Made by a program: the position numbers and the translations under genes. DNA of 24,450 nt from Haplomitrium mnioides (Eukaryota; Marchantiophyta; Haplomitriopsida; Calobryales), in contig JBNGIS010030350.1 of NCBI GenBank assembly GCA_049999725.1, positions 1-24,450 of the forward strand. Reading direction: 5' to 3'. Under the pieces are notes generated by a model, which was given only the letters and a program-made list of their open reading frames with translations, had not been told where the DNA came from and made no database searches. Shown in pieces: positions 9,323 to 20,046 of this stretch (position 1 is its first letter; every line of letters begins with the position of its first letter).

Positions 9323-10303
9323 TGTCACTCCCCTGTTTCGGGTCTTAACCTTTTCAGGCCATGTTTCGAGCCAGGGGAGAACGGGTTTCAGGCTTTCAGG
9401 TTCTTTTCTGAGATGGCCCCTTGCCAGTTACCACTTTCAGACCTTAAGGACTCTTCCTCTCCTCACATGCTTGGTATGCTTTTCTCACTCTTCTTCTTCA
9501 CACACTCAAGTCAGACATTCCACCATTCACAGGTCCACATCCATTACACCCAATTGTGATTTGTGTGATTCTTCCTCTTTATTCATAAGACCCAATGACT
9601 TAGGCCCTGCCACCTTATTTGTGCTTGAGCAGAATGGTGCTGGTGACCTGCACAACTGGACAACACAACAGTTCTGGACTCCCCCTTTCAGAGTTGTCAC
9701 AGAACTGATACAACTATTCCTAACTATCCTAAGCTGCACTAATTCCTAACTATGCAAACAGATCAGGAACAGAGAGCATTCACCCCCATGATACCAGACT
9801 TGTGTCAAGGGATTGGACTCCCCATTCAAGTGTGTTCCCAAGGTATGCTCAAACTGATCCGATGTCCACTAATCTAACAAATCAAGAGGACACACATGCA
9901 GAAAGGAAATCTAACTACAAATATATGGACAACACTTATATATACAATATATGCAAGAGAAAATAGAGTCCTTGAAGGCCCTCTGGATTTCTAACTGATA
10001 ATACTTCCCTTATGAGTCCCGCTGCCTTACAATTGCAGCCCAACAACCCACACACCCTCCTCTCCAGATAGTTTTTTAACTTCCCTCGCGAGAAGCTTTG
10101 CTTTTACTTCCTCAGGCTAGGAAGAGAGTTTCTTTTACTTCCACCTCTGGAAGACAGCTTTACCAGCTGCAGATAGCCCACTCCACCTTCGAGCCTCGAC
10201 GAGTCTTACTATGCAGTGCACCGGCACTAGCACATCCCCTTTCTCAGCTCCACTTGAAGAATAACACACCAGAGTGTCCTCCGAACACTGTGGGTTGATG
10301 CTC

Positions 10304-10840
10304 ACACACAAGAAACGGCAGAGACAACCCCAAGCTCCTCACTTGGCGGCCTCTCCCGAAGTCATAACTGGCCGAAATCCCTTCGAACTATCGTATCATT
10401 AACCCTCCGCTCTGGTCCACTGGCAATGATGAGGTCACTTGGGTCTCCCCCCAGTCCTCCTCTCAATCCCCCTGGCCTCTTGGAGCTAGTACCCCTACTT
10501 CACGAAGTTTCTCACTGAATTCCCACTCCAACCGCCCCTCGTTGCGATTTCCTTGTCCTCAAGTCGTGATGCTTCTACACAAATAATGCAGAGACGACCC
10601 CAAGTCCTCCCATGGTGGCCTCTCCCGAAATCTTAACTGACCAGAATACAATCGAGACCCTGTATCAGTAACCCTCCGCCTTGGTCCGCTTGTAAGGATG
10701 AGGTCACCTAGGTCTCCCACCAGTCCTCCTCTAAATCCCCCTGGCCCCTTGGAGCTAGTAACTCTGCTTCACATTGTCTTGTTAGTGAATTCAAACCCCA
10801 GCCCCCCTCGTTGCGATTCCCATTCGCATGCAGTCGCCTC
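10304..10840. repeat. 269-bp tandem duplication inside LTR3
   Basis: The block beginning around 10305 and the one beginning around 10573 are similar over their length. Shared landmarks include 'GGCCTCTCCCGAA', 'AACCCTCCGC' (10401 and 10670), 'CCAGTCCTCCTCT', 'CTTGGAGCTAGTA' and 'CCCCTCGTTGCGATT'. The offset is 269 bases. LTR2, LTR4 and LTR5 carry a single copy of this block. The two copies differ at many bases, so the duplication is not recent. Confidence 0.8.
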
Positions 10841-11249
10841 GCGCTCTGAGATTGCCTGTGTATCAACCCGAAAGAATTCAAAAGCAAACAATGTATACTC
10901 CCCTTGCGCGCTGCCTCCCGACGTCCGATCCGATGAATAGTCGTTATTGCCGTTAGTTCAGAATAGGGAACGACAACGCGTGGCTTTACTGTTCGGTAAT
11001 CCCGTTACCACGGGATGGGAGAAAACGCCATGTGTTCTGTAGTTGGTCGAGGAAAAGCCAAGGACAACGGTAACTTCAACGAGGAGCTCCGAAGAATCTT
11101 GAGGGAATAGATTCCACAGATTCTCGCAGAACCAGGTCCGAAGAACCGAGTTCCGCAGTGTCCCACGAAATCGACTCCAAAGAATCTCCTTAGATCCTCC
11201 GTAGATTCTCCTTTCTTCTCCTCGCGCCACGTCGTCCGCTGCATCGCCA

Positions 11250-11445
11250 TCCGATGCCGCCCCGCAAGGGGGTAGGCTGACCGTCGCGCTGACCTCTCCC
11301 TCTGTAGTTGACCCGCACGCTGCCCGAGGTCAACCGAAATCCTCTCCTTGCGCTGCGTGTCTCATGAATTGCCTCAGGGTCCCTGGAGTCACCACGTCCT
11401 CCGAAGGGCGCCGTCCAACGCCGCCCCGCAAAGGGGTAGGCCGAA
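11250..11445. repeat. Paired CCCC-loop-GGGG modules in LTR3
   Basis: CCCCGCAAGGGGG lies at about 11260 and CCCCGCAAAGGGG at about 11424, spaced 164 bases. The core is kept although the surrounding LTR has diverged strongly. Confidence 0.65.
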
Positions 11446-11849
11446 CGTCGCGGTGACCTCCTTCCGATGTTGACCCATGGAAACACATACCGGCTCCTCA
11501 GCGCGCCACGTTTCCGAACCCTCTCGCGGATTCCCTGTGGTCGCCACGTCATCCGTAGAACCGCCGCGGACTTGCCCTGCTCGCCGTTTTGACGTACCTT
11601 CAAAGTAAGAACTACTCGCGCGCTTAAGGCTATCTTCATTAACACCTCCGAAAGCTCGCTAAAAGAACTACAAGGCCCTTTCGGACCGTTCGCCCCTTTC
11701 GAAATTTTGGATGTCGGCCGCACCCCGTCGAACTTTTACCTTTCTGGATGCCGAACCAGCAAAGAGCTACCCTTTTGACGCCGCTAGCTCCTCCGTCGGC
11801 CGCACCAGCGTTAGCTTCGTTTTCCAACCGCTCTCATCTCGCTTGCCGA

Positions 11850-12215
11850 TTCGTCGATATATCGTCCTTCCGCCATGCCCTTCGTTTCCTCTGACCGGAT
11901 AGGCGCCATATCGCCCTTTTGGCTCAGCCTTCTTTCTGTTGGACGGTTGGCGATAGGTCACCGCTTTGCCATTGATGCACGTTGTTCGAACCGGTTCGCC
12001 GATAAGTCGCATTTTTGCCTTCACTTGCTCTTATTCGGTCAGACTGGTGATCAATCCCTCTTTCGGTTCTCCTCTGTGTTTCCTCTTGGCGAATCTGCGC
12101 TAGGTCGCCCCTTCGGCTTCCGCGCTCGTCCCCCTCTCGGATCTTCGATACTTTGCCCTTCCGATACTCTCCCGTTTTCCTTCGGCTAGACCCGCGATAA
12201 GTCGCTATTTCGGGC
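11850..12215 (-). repeat. LTR3 minisatellite, about 8 degenerate units
   Basis: Degenerate GATA-type cores recur every 45-51 bases at about 11854, 11898, 11951, 12000, 12048, 12099, 12144 and 12195 (for example CGATAGGTCACC, CGATAAGTCGC, CGATACTTTGCC). They are usually followed by a T-rich stretch and GG. The period matches the minisatellite of the other LTRs, but the units are more diverged. Confidence 0.65.
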
Positions 12216-14694
12216 CCCCTTCCTTGCTCCCCTGTAGGGATCCTCGCGGATCCCTCTTAACCGGGCTCCTTATGTCGTAAGACGAATCGGAACCCTATTA
12301 ATTGGGTTCCCCACTTAGGGAGACGCCTGTCCGCAGATCCGTGGGCCTCCTGGTGCCACCACGTCATCTGTGGAATCCCGCGAAGGGCTCCGGAGATGCC
12401 ACGTTTCCGTGGAATCTCGCGGGACCTTCCGGGGACTCCACCTTTCCTCTAGGATTTGGATTCGAAGGAGAGTGTCGATCGACCCTCGCTGAGCGCGCTC
12501 TTGCTTGCGGGATTGAGGCGTCCCCCTTCCCTGGCCTTGCTCGCCCTCGTGATGATCTCACCCCCTCCTTTCAGCTCCTGACCCTTGCTTCCTGATTTGT
12601 GGCCGCTACAGGACCCCCGCGATCTGCCTTTCTTCAGAGTGCCTTCGGGCTTCCTTGTTGTTGATCCCTTCTTCTTCCTGCTGCGATCGCCTTGCCATGG
12701 GTGGCTGCTATGTTCCTTCTCCCCAAGCTCCGATCCCCGCACCCTCCTTAGGCCCACAAATTCTCGCTTGCCTGCTTTGAATTTGAAAATGGGGCCCCTC
12801 CCCTAGCTGGTGATCACTGCTCTCTCTCCTCATCTCTTCCGCCATGATTCTGTTTCCTTCCCAGGACTCATGTGCCCTGCTCTTAGTAGTTGTTTGAGGT
12901 AATCAGCTGTCTCTAAGAGGCCTTCACACTTGCAAAGCGGACACATTGCCAATGGTGCTTCTGATTTTGTGCATTAAGCTTTACTGCTCCAAAGCACCGG
13001 CTGACAAGGCTTTAACCTTTTAAGGTGCTACTTTGAAGGCAGGGGAGGACAAGTTTGGGGCTTTTAAGTTCTTTTTTGAGATGGCCCCTTGCCAGTTATC
13101 ACTTTGAGGCTTAAGGATCCTCTCCTTCCTTACAAGCCTGTTGTTCACCACTCACTTTCTTCAGATTACACTTTAGTCATTCCTTCATGAATTCGAAGTC
13201 CACATTTACCACACCCAACATCCTTGTGTATTTCCTTCAATATATTCCGAGGGTCCAAATCTGAGACCCTGCCACCTTGTGTATGCTTTGGGGACAGAAA
13301 GGTGTTGTGACCTGCACCAATGAACAAGGACAGAGGACTGGACTCCCCCTCTTCGGGCTGTCACAGCAGCTGATACAAGTGTGATTCCTAACTACCCTAA
13401 TATGAACTATTTCCTAACTATAAAACACGTTCAGATCCAGAGAGCATTAGCCTCCAAGGTCACAGGACCGTGTCAAGGGACTTGACTCCCCTCCAAAGTT
13501 GCACGAGGGTCTGCTCAACTAGTTTTGATATATCCTAGTCTAGAATGTCATTTGAATACAAATGCAAACATATGCACAACCCACTCACACAATGTACTCC
13601 AACAGAAACAAAGTCCGTGAAGGCCATTTGGACTGATCTCACCAATAGATATCTCCCATCTGATTTACTTACAACTTATCCACCTTCACACCAACATCCA
13701 CACCCACACACCCCTCTCCAAATAGTTTTTCAACTTCCCTCGCGAGAAGCTTTGCTTTTACTTCGTCAGGCTAGGAAGAGGATTTCTTTGACTTCCACCA
13801 TTGGAAGACAGTCTTCCCGACTGCATGTAGCTCACTCCACCTCCAAGCCTCAATAGGTCTTCTTCGTAGTACCCAAGCACTAATGTAGCAACCCCCTCTC
13901 AGCTCTACTTGAAGAATTACACTAGAGCACACTCCGAGCACTCTAGGTTGATGCTCTCGCACAAGGAATGTAAAGAAGACTCCAAGCTCCTCACTTGGCA
14001 GCCTCTCTTGATTTCTCAATAGGCCAGAATCCCTTCTAGACTTCCGTATCGATCCACCTCCGCTCTTGGTCCACTTACGGAGATGAGTTCACTTAGATCG
14101 CCCGAGCCTCTAGAGCTCCTCGCCCAACGATTCTCGGCGCCCCTCCAGTCCACCTCCACCCCCGCTTGCCCCCAGCGCGAGTTCACTTGCTTCATGTAGC
14201 TTCTCACTGGATTCCCACTATTGCCTTACCTCGTTGCAATTTCCTCGTCTTGAGATCGCTGTCGCATTCTCTAATTTGCTTGCACATCAACCCGATCAAA
14301 TTTGGAGCCCTTCGATGTATACCCCACAAGCGTCCGCTAATCCCCCGAGCCCTTCCTGTTGAAAGTTCGTTAATTTTGTTGGGCTTGGAATAAGAAGTCA
14401 CGACGCTTGTCCCCACTCGTCGTTAATCCCGTTGGCTTGGAATCGGACATTGCAACGCGTGTCCCGTTGAAAGACGCCAAGTACAATGGTAACACGGGGG
14501 GTCTGAGGAATCTCACGGCCGAGATTCCATAGATTTCCGTGGAATCAAGTCCGAAGAACTTCATGGAACAAAGTTCCAAAGTGTCTCATGGAACCTGAGT
14601 CCAAAGGAATCTTGCAAATTCGCATTCGAAGATTCTTATGGATCCCTGCTGAGCGCCACGTGTCAAGGTTGACTTCCTTCCAAGCCGCACCATT

Positions 14695-14905
14695 CGACGC
14701 CACCCCGCATAGGGGTAGTTTGACCGTCGCGCTGACTTCTTTCCGAAGTTGACCCGTGGACCTTCCCATTCGTCCACGTTTTTGCTAAATTCTGCGGGCT
14801 TCCTATGCTTGCCACGTTTATGATATAAACCTTCGGACTCCCTGGGCTCGCCACAACGTCATCCGCTACTGCGCCGTCCGACACCGCCCCGCAAAGGGGT
14901 AGTCT
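14695..14905. repeat. Paired CCCC-loop-GGGG modules in LTR4
   Basis: CCCCGCATAGGGG lies at about 14703 and CCCCGCAAAGGGG at about 14887, spaced 184 bases. This spacing differs from the 123 bases of LTR2 and LTR5 and is a simple marker of subfamily structure. Confidence 0.65.
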
Positions 14906-15199
14906 GTCCGTCGCTTTGACTTCCTTCCAAAGTTGACCCACTGACTTCCCCCAAGTCTTCCGTGGATGCCACGTTATCCGAAGAGCCCTTCCCTTACCGA
15001 GTAAGAATAGTGCTTTTGTCGTCATTTCAAAGCCATCTTTTGATAAGAACAATACGTGCCTGAGGCTCCCTTTGCTAAATTGTAACCCCGCTTGATATAA
15101 GAACTATAAAGAGTTCTGTTTGAACCAACCTCTCGCACGCCTCTGTCAAACTTTCAACCATCACAACCATACTCCTTCAAACTTTCCACCTCATCCTTT

Positions 15200-15645
15200 C
15201 TGAATCTTCGATAAGTCATCCTTTCGGTTGGTCTGTCGGCACTCATTGCTCTTCTGGTCGGATCGTGGATAGATCACCCCTTCGGCATTCCTTGTTCTTC
15301 CTCTGGATGGACGTGCAATAGGTCATCTTTTCGGCACTCTTGCTCTTCCGGTCAAATCGTCGATAGATCACCCCTTCGGCATTCCTTGTTCTTTCGGTCG
15401 GACCATTGATAGATCACCCTTTTGGCATCATTGCTCTTCCGATTGGATTGTTGATAGATCACCCCTTCGGCACTCCTTGCTTTTCTAGTTGGATTGTCAA
15501 TAGATCACCCCTTTGACATCCTTGCTCTTCCGGTTGGATTGTCAATAGATCACCCCTTTGGCGTTCCTTGTTCTTCCTCTGGACGGACTTATGACAAATC
15601 ATTCTTTCGGCACTCCTTGCTCTTCCGGTTGGACCTCCCAATGGA
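15200..15645 (-). repeat. LTR4 minisatellite, 9 units
   Basis: Cores lie at about 15207, 15267, 15315, 15361, 15407, 15453, 15499, 15544 and 15592, mostly 45-48 bases apart. Adjacent units share variants: 15499 and 15544 both carry 'GTCAATAGATCACCCCTTTG', and several have 'CACCCCTTCGGCATTCCTTG'. This points to local unit duplication within this LTR. Confidence 0.85.
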
Positions 15646-16241
15646 TTCCTGTTAAGTGGGCTCTCCACGTCGGAAGATCACTTTGAACCCACTTGAATGG
15701 GCTCTCCACTTAGGGAGGTTGAGTCTCGTTAAGTCTTGCAGGGCTCGCCACCTTCTTGTGAAGATTTGCGGACTCCTTGGAGCCGCCACGTCATCCGTAG
15801 AATCCCCTGAAGCGCTCCGGAGATGCCACATTTCTGTGGAATCTTTTGGAGCCCTCAGAAGACTCCACGTTTCCGCTAAGACCCGCAAACTCGATGAAAG
15901 AGATCGGACCCCTATAGAGCTCATCTCGCTTGCAGGATCGAGGCGTCCTCCGCTCTCTAGCTTAGCTTGCTCCTACAAAGATCTCGACTCCTCCTTCATA
16001 TCTCTGATCCTTGCTTCTGATGTGTGGCATCTGCAGGCATGCCCTGCGGTCTCCCTCATCCTTGAGTGCTTTCAGATTTCCGCCTTGTAGCTCTACTCTT
16101 CCTCCTTCGATCGCTTTGCTTTAGGTGGGCGTTCCTTTCTCCCCTCTAGACTTTGATTCTCGCATCTCCGTGAGACCTATGGGCTCTCATTTTCTCAATT
16201 CAATCTTTAGTGGTACCCCTTCTCTGGCTGGCAACCACTGC

Positions 16242-17060
16242 TTCGATAACATCCAACGCACCCCAAGAATCTTTGTACCTCCTTTAGGTTGGTGAGAAAG
16301 GCAATGTTCATCCAGTTGGTGGTCTTCTCCTGATCCACCTCTATCCCTCTCCTCGAAATCCGGTGTCTGAGGAGTATCCCCTCCTTCACCCCAAAGAAAC
16401 ACTTGCCAGGATGCAGTCTCGAGCCTGTTTCTCTGCACCGTTGGAGGGTGAGCCTCACATCCCGCTCGTGGTTCTCCAACTTGCCATATACCACGAAGTC
16501 ATCGATGAATACTTCCAGGAACTTTTTGAGGTAGTCGTGGAAGATATTCATCATCATCCGCTGGAAGGTGCTTGGCGCATTGCACAATCCGAAGGGCATT
16601 CTCCTGAAAGCAAACACCCCCAATTCCATGGTGAATGTTGTCTTGAGTTGATCCTCTTCCCAGATTCAAATTTGATTGTATCCTAAGTACCCATCAAGGA
16701 AGCTATACACTTCTTGCCTTGCCACCAAATCCAACACCCCATCTGTGAAAGGCTATGGATAGTGGCCCTTCTTGGTAGCCTCGTTCAGCTTCCAAAAATC
16801 TTGGCATACTCGGATCTTCTTCTCCCCGTTCTGTCCCACCTTCTTGGGCACCACTACTAGTGGGGACACCCATTCGCTGTTGAGGAATGGGTAAATGAAA
16901 TCGGCTTCAATTAATTTGTCTATCTCCTCCTTTGCCAGCAAGGAGAATCAGAGATTCATCCGGTATTGCCTTTGTCGCACCGGAATCACTATTGGTTCGA
17001 AGTCAATTCGATGCTCCTCTAATTCTCTCGGGATTCCCTTCAGATCTATGTGACTCTAGG
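16242..17060 (-). pseudogene. Copy C reverse transcriptase pseudogene
   Basis: Reverse transcriptase copies element RNA into cDNA. On the minus strand the N-terminal part reads 'EEIDKLIEADFIYPFLNSEW' and 'SPLVVVPKK' (16941-16753). Then come 'EVYSFLDGYLGYNQI' with the motif A Asp, 'FAFRRMPFGLCNAPSTFQRM', and the catalytic 'FIDD' of motif C in VFIDDFVVYG. The domain runs to 'RFLGCVGCYR', near its normal C-terminal end. In-frame stops are present, for example after YNQI and after MNL. At about 16241 it is fused to the interior of LTR4, so RNase H, integrase, the polypurine tract and the LTR terminus were lost together. The left-hand linker matches the orphan scrap at 1640-1903. Confidence 0.9.
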
Positions 17061-18446
17061 CGAAGGCGTCACTGCATTTGTGCAAGAGATTGGCGAGGGC
17101 TCGTTCTGATTATCTTGGCAATTGGGAGCCTATATGGAAGGTGTGTCCTTCTCGGACCACCAATTGCCTATGCTGGGCATCCCGCACCACCCCTGTCTCG
17201 TTTCGCCCATTGTTGTCTCCTACTAGCATCAGAGTAGCCAATCGCACTCCGCCCTCCTCCCGGAGAGCTTCTTTGGACCTCTTTATGTCTGCTTTTCACA
17301 TCTGATGAGACACTTTAGACTTATTTTCTCTTCGGATCTTGTTGTCCTCACCTCTGGTCTGCTCTTTCGTGGATTTCCTCCACTGGTGCTATGTTCCGGC
17401 GTATGTGGATAATTCAATATGGTTTATGAACACCACACCCTCCTCTGACAGATCCTCCTATGTCGCCTCACTCACCATCTACACCCAGTAGTGGTACTTC
17501 AAATCTTCTTCCTCCTTGGACCACCCACTGTCATATTCCGCCTCGGACTGTGTTTCCTCCATATGAAGAACATGACCATAGTGTATTGCCATTTTTTCGG
17601 GGCTGAACACCAATGTGAAGTTACTCCAGTTGTGCATCACTCGGGCCCCATATAGCCAAGGCCTTCCAATTAACATCGAGTATGGAGATGCTCAAGCGGG
17701 TCCCATCACTAGATAGTTCAGCTTGAACTCCTCCCCCCGATGAATGTTGGCATTTGAAAGAGAGAGCCCAATGGTTTCACTCGTGACCCATCCACGAGCC
17801 TCATAATTATGGATGTATGTTGGAATTCCGTGAATCCCAGCTTGTGAGCCGTTTCCTCAACCATGATCTTGACTCCTGCCCCTCCATCCACGGGCACTAA
17901 TAACAGTGTGCACCTCGCGATTTGTATGTCGATCTTTGGGGCCTCCTTGTCTTCGCAGACCAGCTGCAGATCCGCTCGAGCTCCCACCTTGGGTAGCATT
18001 TTTCTCCTCTTGACTCCCATCAGCAATTCACGGAGCTGCCTTTGATACAATGGGCTATCCTTGATGAGTTGGCCCACTGTGGCCGTAACAAGACAATTCT
18101 GCTTATCTGCTTAAATGATGTAGGGGCTGGGCTTTGTCCACTCTTTGGAAGCTACAACACTCACCCTTGCTTCTTTGGTCCCTCCTTGCTGCTTGCAGAC
18201 CTCTTTGAGGGTCTCTTCTGCTGCATGTTCCTCCTCCAGAGCTTCCAGCGCCTCTTCAAATGGTCCTACTACTTTGGGTAGAACCACTTCGGATTATCCC
18301 TTTGATAATCCGAATCATTTCGGGATGAGGTCGCTTGAGCCGCCTCTTTCTTGGCTTTCCGCTTAGACTTCTTCTGGATCCTCTTTTTTGGCCTTCGCCC
18401 CGATCTTGATCACCACCCGGAAACAATCCTCGGGGGTGGGAGTCTC
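17061..18446 (-). pseudogene. Copy C aspartic protease and pol linker pseudogene
   Basis: The retropepsin-like protease releases the Gag and Pol proteins. The minus strand encodes 'LLLVPVDGGAGVKIMVEE' near 17890, the active-site position with Asp in D-G-G-A-G, then 'AHKLGFTEFQHTSIIMRLVDG'. Further on is 'MLIGRPWLYGARVMHNW' (17676-17626), the usual (I/L)LGRPWL block at the end of the domain. Between them the frame changes at a run of six G near 17738-17745, a one-base indel. Upstream (18077-18446) is a charged gag-pol linker with stops. 17061-17470 is a poorly conserved linker to RT. Several stops make it non-functional. Confidence 0.8.
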
Positions 18447-19841
18447 TCATCTTGGTAATTCTGCTTCCTCCTCCGTCTCAAAGATGATTAGATTGACAAT
18501 TGCAAGGGGAGGAGGATTCACGCTTGGCCCAAGGGGTGCATCGGGCCTTCTGGTTGGGCAATTGACCGCCACATGCCCCTCCTTCTTGCATTGGAAGCAC
18601 ACGGGAAGTGGTTGGCTATAGCCGCTCTTCCGCGATTTTGGACAATTGGAGGAAATGTGGTCGGGCTTGCCACAATTCCAACACGCCATGATCGTTGTCT
18701 TGGGTGGCCGATTGGCAGCCCATTGGTTCACCGGCCCTCCGCTCCCTCCTGTGGGCCTGCTCAGCATTGTCCGAGGTCCCCCACTGCTTTGATACACTAT
18801 TTTTGGGGCCTCCTCCATGACATATTCAACCTCTTCTCTCACGTATTCTGGTGCTTCCTCCCTCACGTAATGCACATCGTTAGTGTCGTTCAGACATTCC
18901 TGAGGGGAGTGTCCATGCTACTTGCATCTAACGTACCAGACTCCAACTCTCCGGGTTAGCAGAGGCCTGCCCTCCGGTTTGATCCCAGCCAAGAGGATGT
19001 TCATTGCCTCTATCTTGGCGCTCAGCTCTTCAATCTGATCCCTCCCCCTGGCTTCCTGCTCACCTCGGGTTCGGGTTCAGTTTTCTATATTTTCCCTTAC
19101 TAGCCCCCTTGCGATGATTCATCTCCTTGGCTTGCTTCTTCTTCTTGAGATCCTTCTTCTTCTTTTTTTTTTCCTGAATGATCGGTCCTCCTTTGAGCTG
19201 ATGCTGCTCGACTCATTCTCGCTTTCCGAGGAGGACTCGGAACTCTCATCCGTTTCTCCGTCACTGTCCGAGGTGTCCAAAGAGTTATCAGAATTGTATT
19301 TGGCCCGCGCCTTCTTGCAGGAACTGGTGATAGCAGCCTTAACATGGGATTGGGCTGCATTGACACCTTTCTCAAGAGTTTGTGGATCTGTTTGCCTCAC
19401 CTAAGTCCCAATTCCTTTGGGTAGAGCTGCCAGAAACCACGTCGTGAGCATCCCGTTAGTGGCTGGCGGGTTCAGCTTCCGCGCCACCTTCTTGAATCGT
19501 TGGAGTAATTTCCTCACGAACTTCTTCTTCTTCATTCTGAGCTCACTCATCTTGATCAACGCCTCCGTCTCTTCTCCGATCCCTCGGAATTCTGCAATGA
19601 ATGCCATCTTGAATGCATGCCAGTCCTACTTGACATTATCAAGCAAATCTTTGTACCAGAACTGAGCTTCTCCCTTCAAAACTGTTGGCAAGATCCCAAT
19701 TTTCAAATGGGCTTTGTCATTTGCTATTGCAGTGTTCTCCAGATCGTCCAGCCACGCATATGGGTCATCCTTTGGGCGTCCTTTGAAGGACTTGTACTTA
19801 AATCAGCCCCGAAGCCCAGAGTGGGGTACCAGATTGGCCAT
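18447..19841 (-). pseudogene. Copy C gag pseudogene with zinc knuckles
   Basis: The start is ATG at 19841-19839 (MANLVPHSGLRG), as in copy A. The capsid-like gag part includes 'YAWLDDLENTAIANDKAH' and 'EAQFWYKDLLDNVK'. An acidic Ser-rich stretch (SDGETDESSESSSESENESS, about 19290-19210) is followed by a Lys/Arg run. The nucleocapsid part has two perfect C-x2-C-x4-H-x4-C knuckles, CWNCGKPDHISSNC and CFQCKKEGHVAVNC, at about 18690-18560. A degenerate third one ('HGHSPQEC', near 18900) is suggested. In-frame stops are TGA at 19803, TAG at 19626 and TAG at 19401, the last being TGG in copy A. A frameshift in the A-rich run near 19160-19175 relative to copy A adds to the damage. Confidence 0.88.
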
Positions 19842-20046
19842 CCATGCACTAGCCACTACCACTTCCACCCAAAAGTCTCTTCTGTCCGCCACTCTTCCTC
19901 ACTAGACTCACCCACAACAACTATGCGTCTCAGAATGTGCTTCCCAATCTGACTTTGGGTCTCTAGTACACAAGGTGATAACTTGGGTCTGGGTTGGTCT
20001 CAGGTTTCTCCAAACCTTTGGCCCTCCTTCTAGCACCAAAAATTCA
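19842..20046 (-). other. Copy C leader with primer-binding-site candidate
   Basis: On the element strand the LTR end is followed by the same 8-base spacer (TGAATTTT) and then TGGTGCTAGAAGGAGGG (20038-20022). It differs from copy A at two positions, one being a C-to-T change at a CpG. No other feature is seen before the gag start. Confidence 0.7.

Larger units (their letters stand above)
9323..13006 (-). mobile_element. LTR3: complete, divergent LTR (3684 bp)
   Basis: The + strand begins TGTCACTCCCC and ends GGCTGACA, so both termini are preserved. The internal order is the same as in LTR2 and LTR5, but the sequence is clearly more diverged, more CpG-rich between about 10,950 and 12,700, and about 400 bp longer. 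The extra length comes mainly from a 269-bp tandem duplication and more minisatellite units. The left flank is copy B pol (CTGTG) and the right flank is the truncated LTR4 (AGGCT). The five-base flanks differ, so it is not a simple solo LTR with a target-site duplication. It may represent a separate subfamily that recombined with copy B. Confidence 0.85.
13007..16241 (-). mobile_element. LTR4: LTR truncated at both ends
   Basis: The left end lacks the first 17 bases of the LTR (TGTCACTCCCC and six more) and is joined to the last base of LTR3. The right end stops at 'GGCTGGCAACCACTG' (about 16226-16240), about 185 bases before the expected terminus, and is joined to the RT pseudogene of copy C. 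The body is collinear with LTR2 and LTR5. Paired CCCC-loop-GGGG modules (14703, 14887) and the antisense frame (15839-16090) are present. The minisatellite is expanded to 9 units. By position it should be the 3' LTR of copy C, yet it matches LTR5, the other LTR of copy C, less well than LTR2 does. Confidence 0.85.

Noticed and set aside
10304-10840. Link between the 269-bp duplication in LTR3 and the 269-bp satellite block
   Set aside because: The sequences are unrelated and the satellite value is 61 + 4 x 52. Equal length is coincidence.
11190-11723. 177-codon minus-strand frame in LTR3
   Set aside because: It lies wholly inside an LTR in a CpG-rich part with the repeated modules. The other LTRs do not keep a frame of this length, and the Arg/Gly-rich composition follows from the base content.
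9323-13006. LTR3 as a simple solo LTR
   Set aside because: The five bases on each side (CTGTG and AGGCT) do not match, and the right side is another LTR rather than the interrupted pol.
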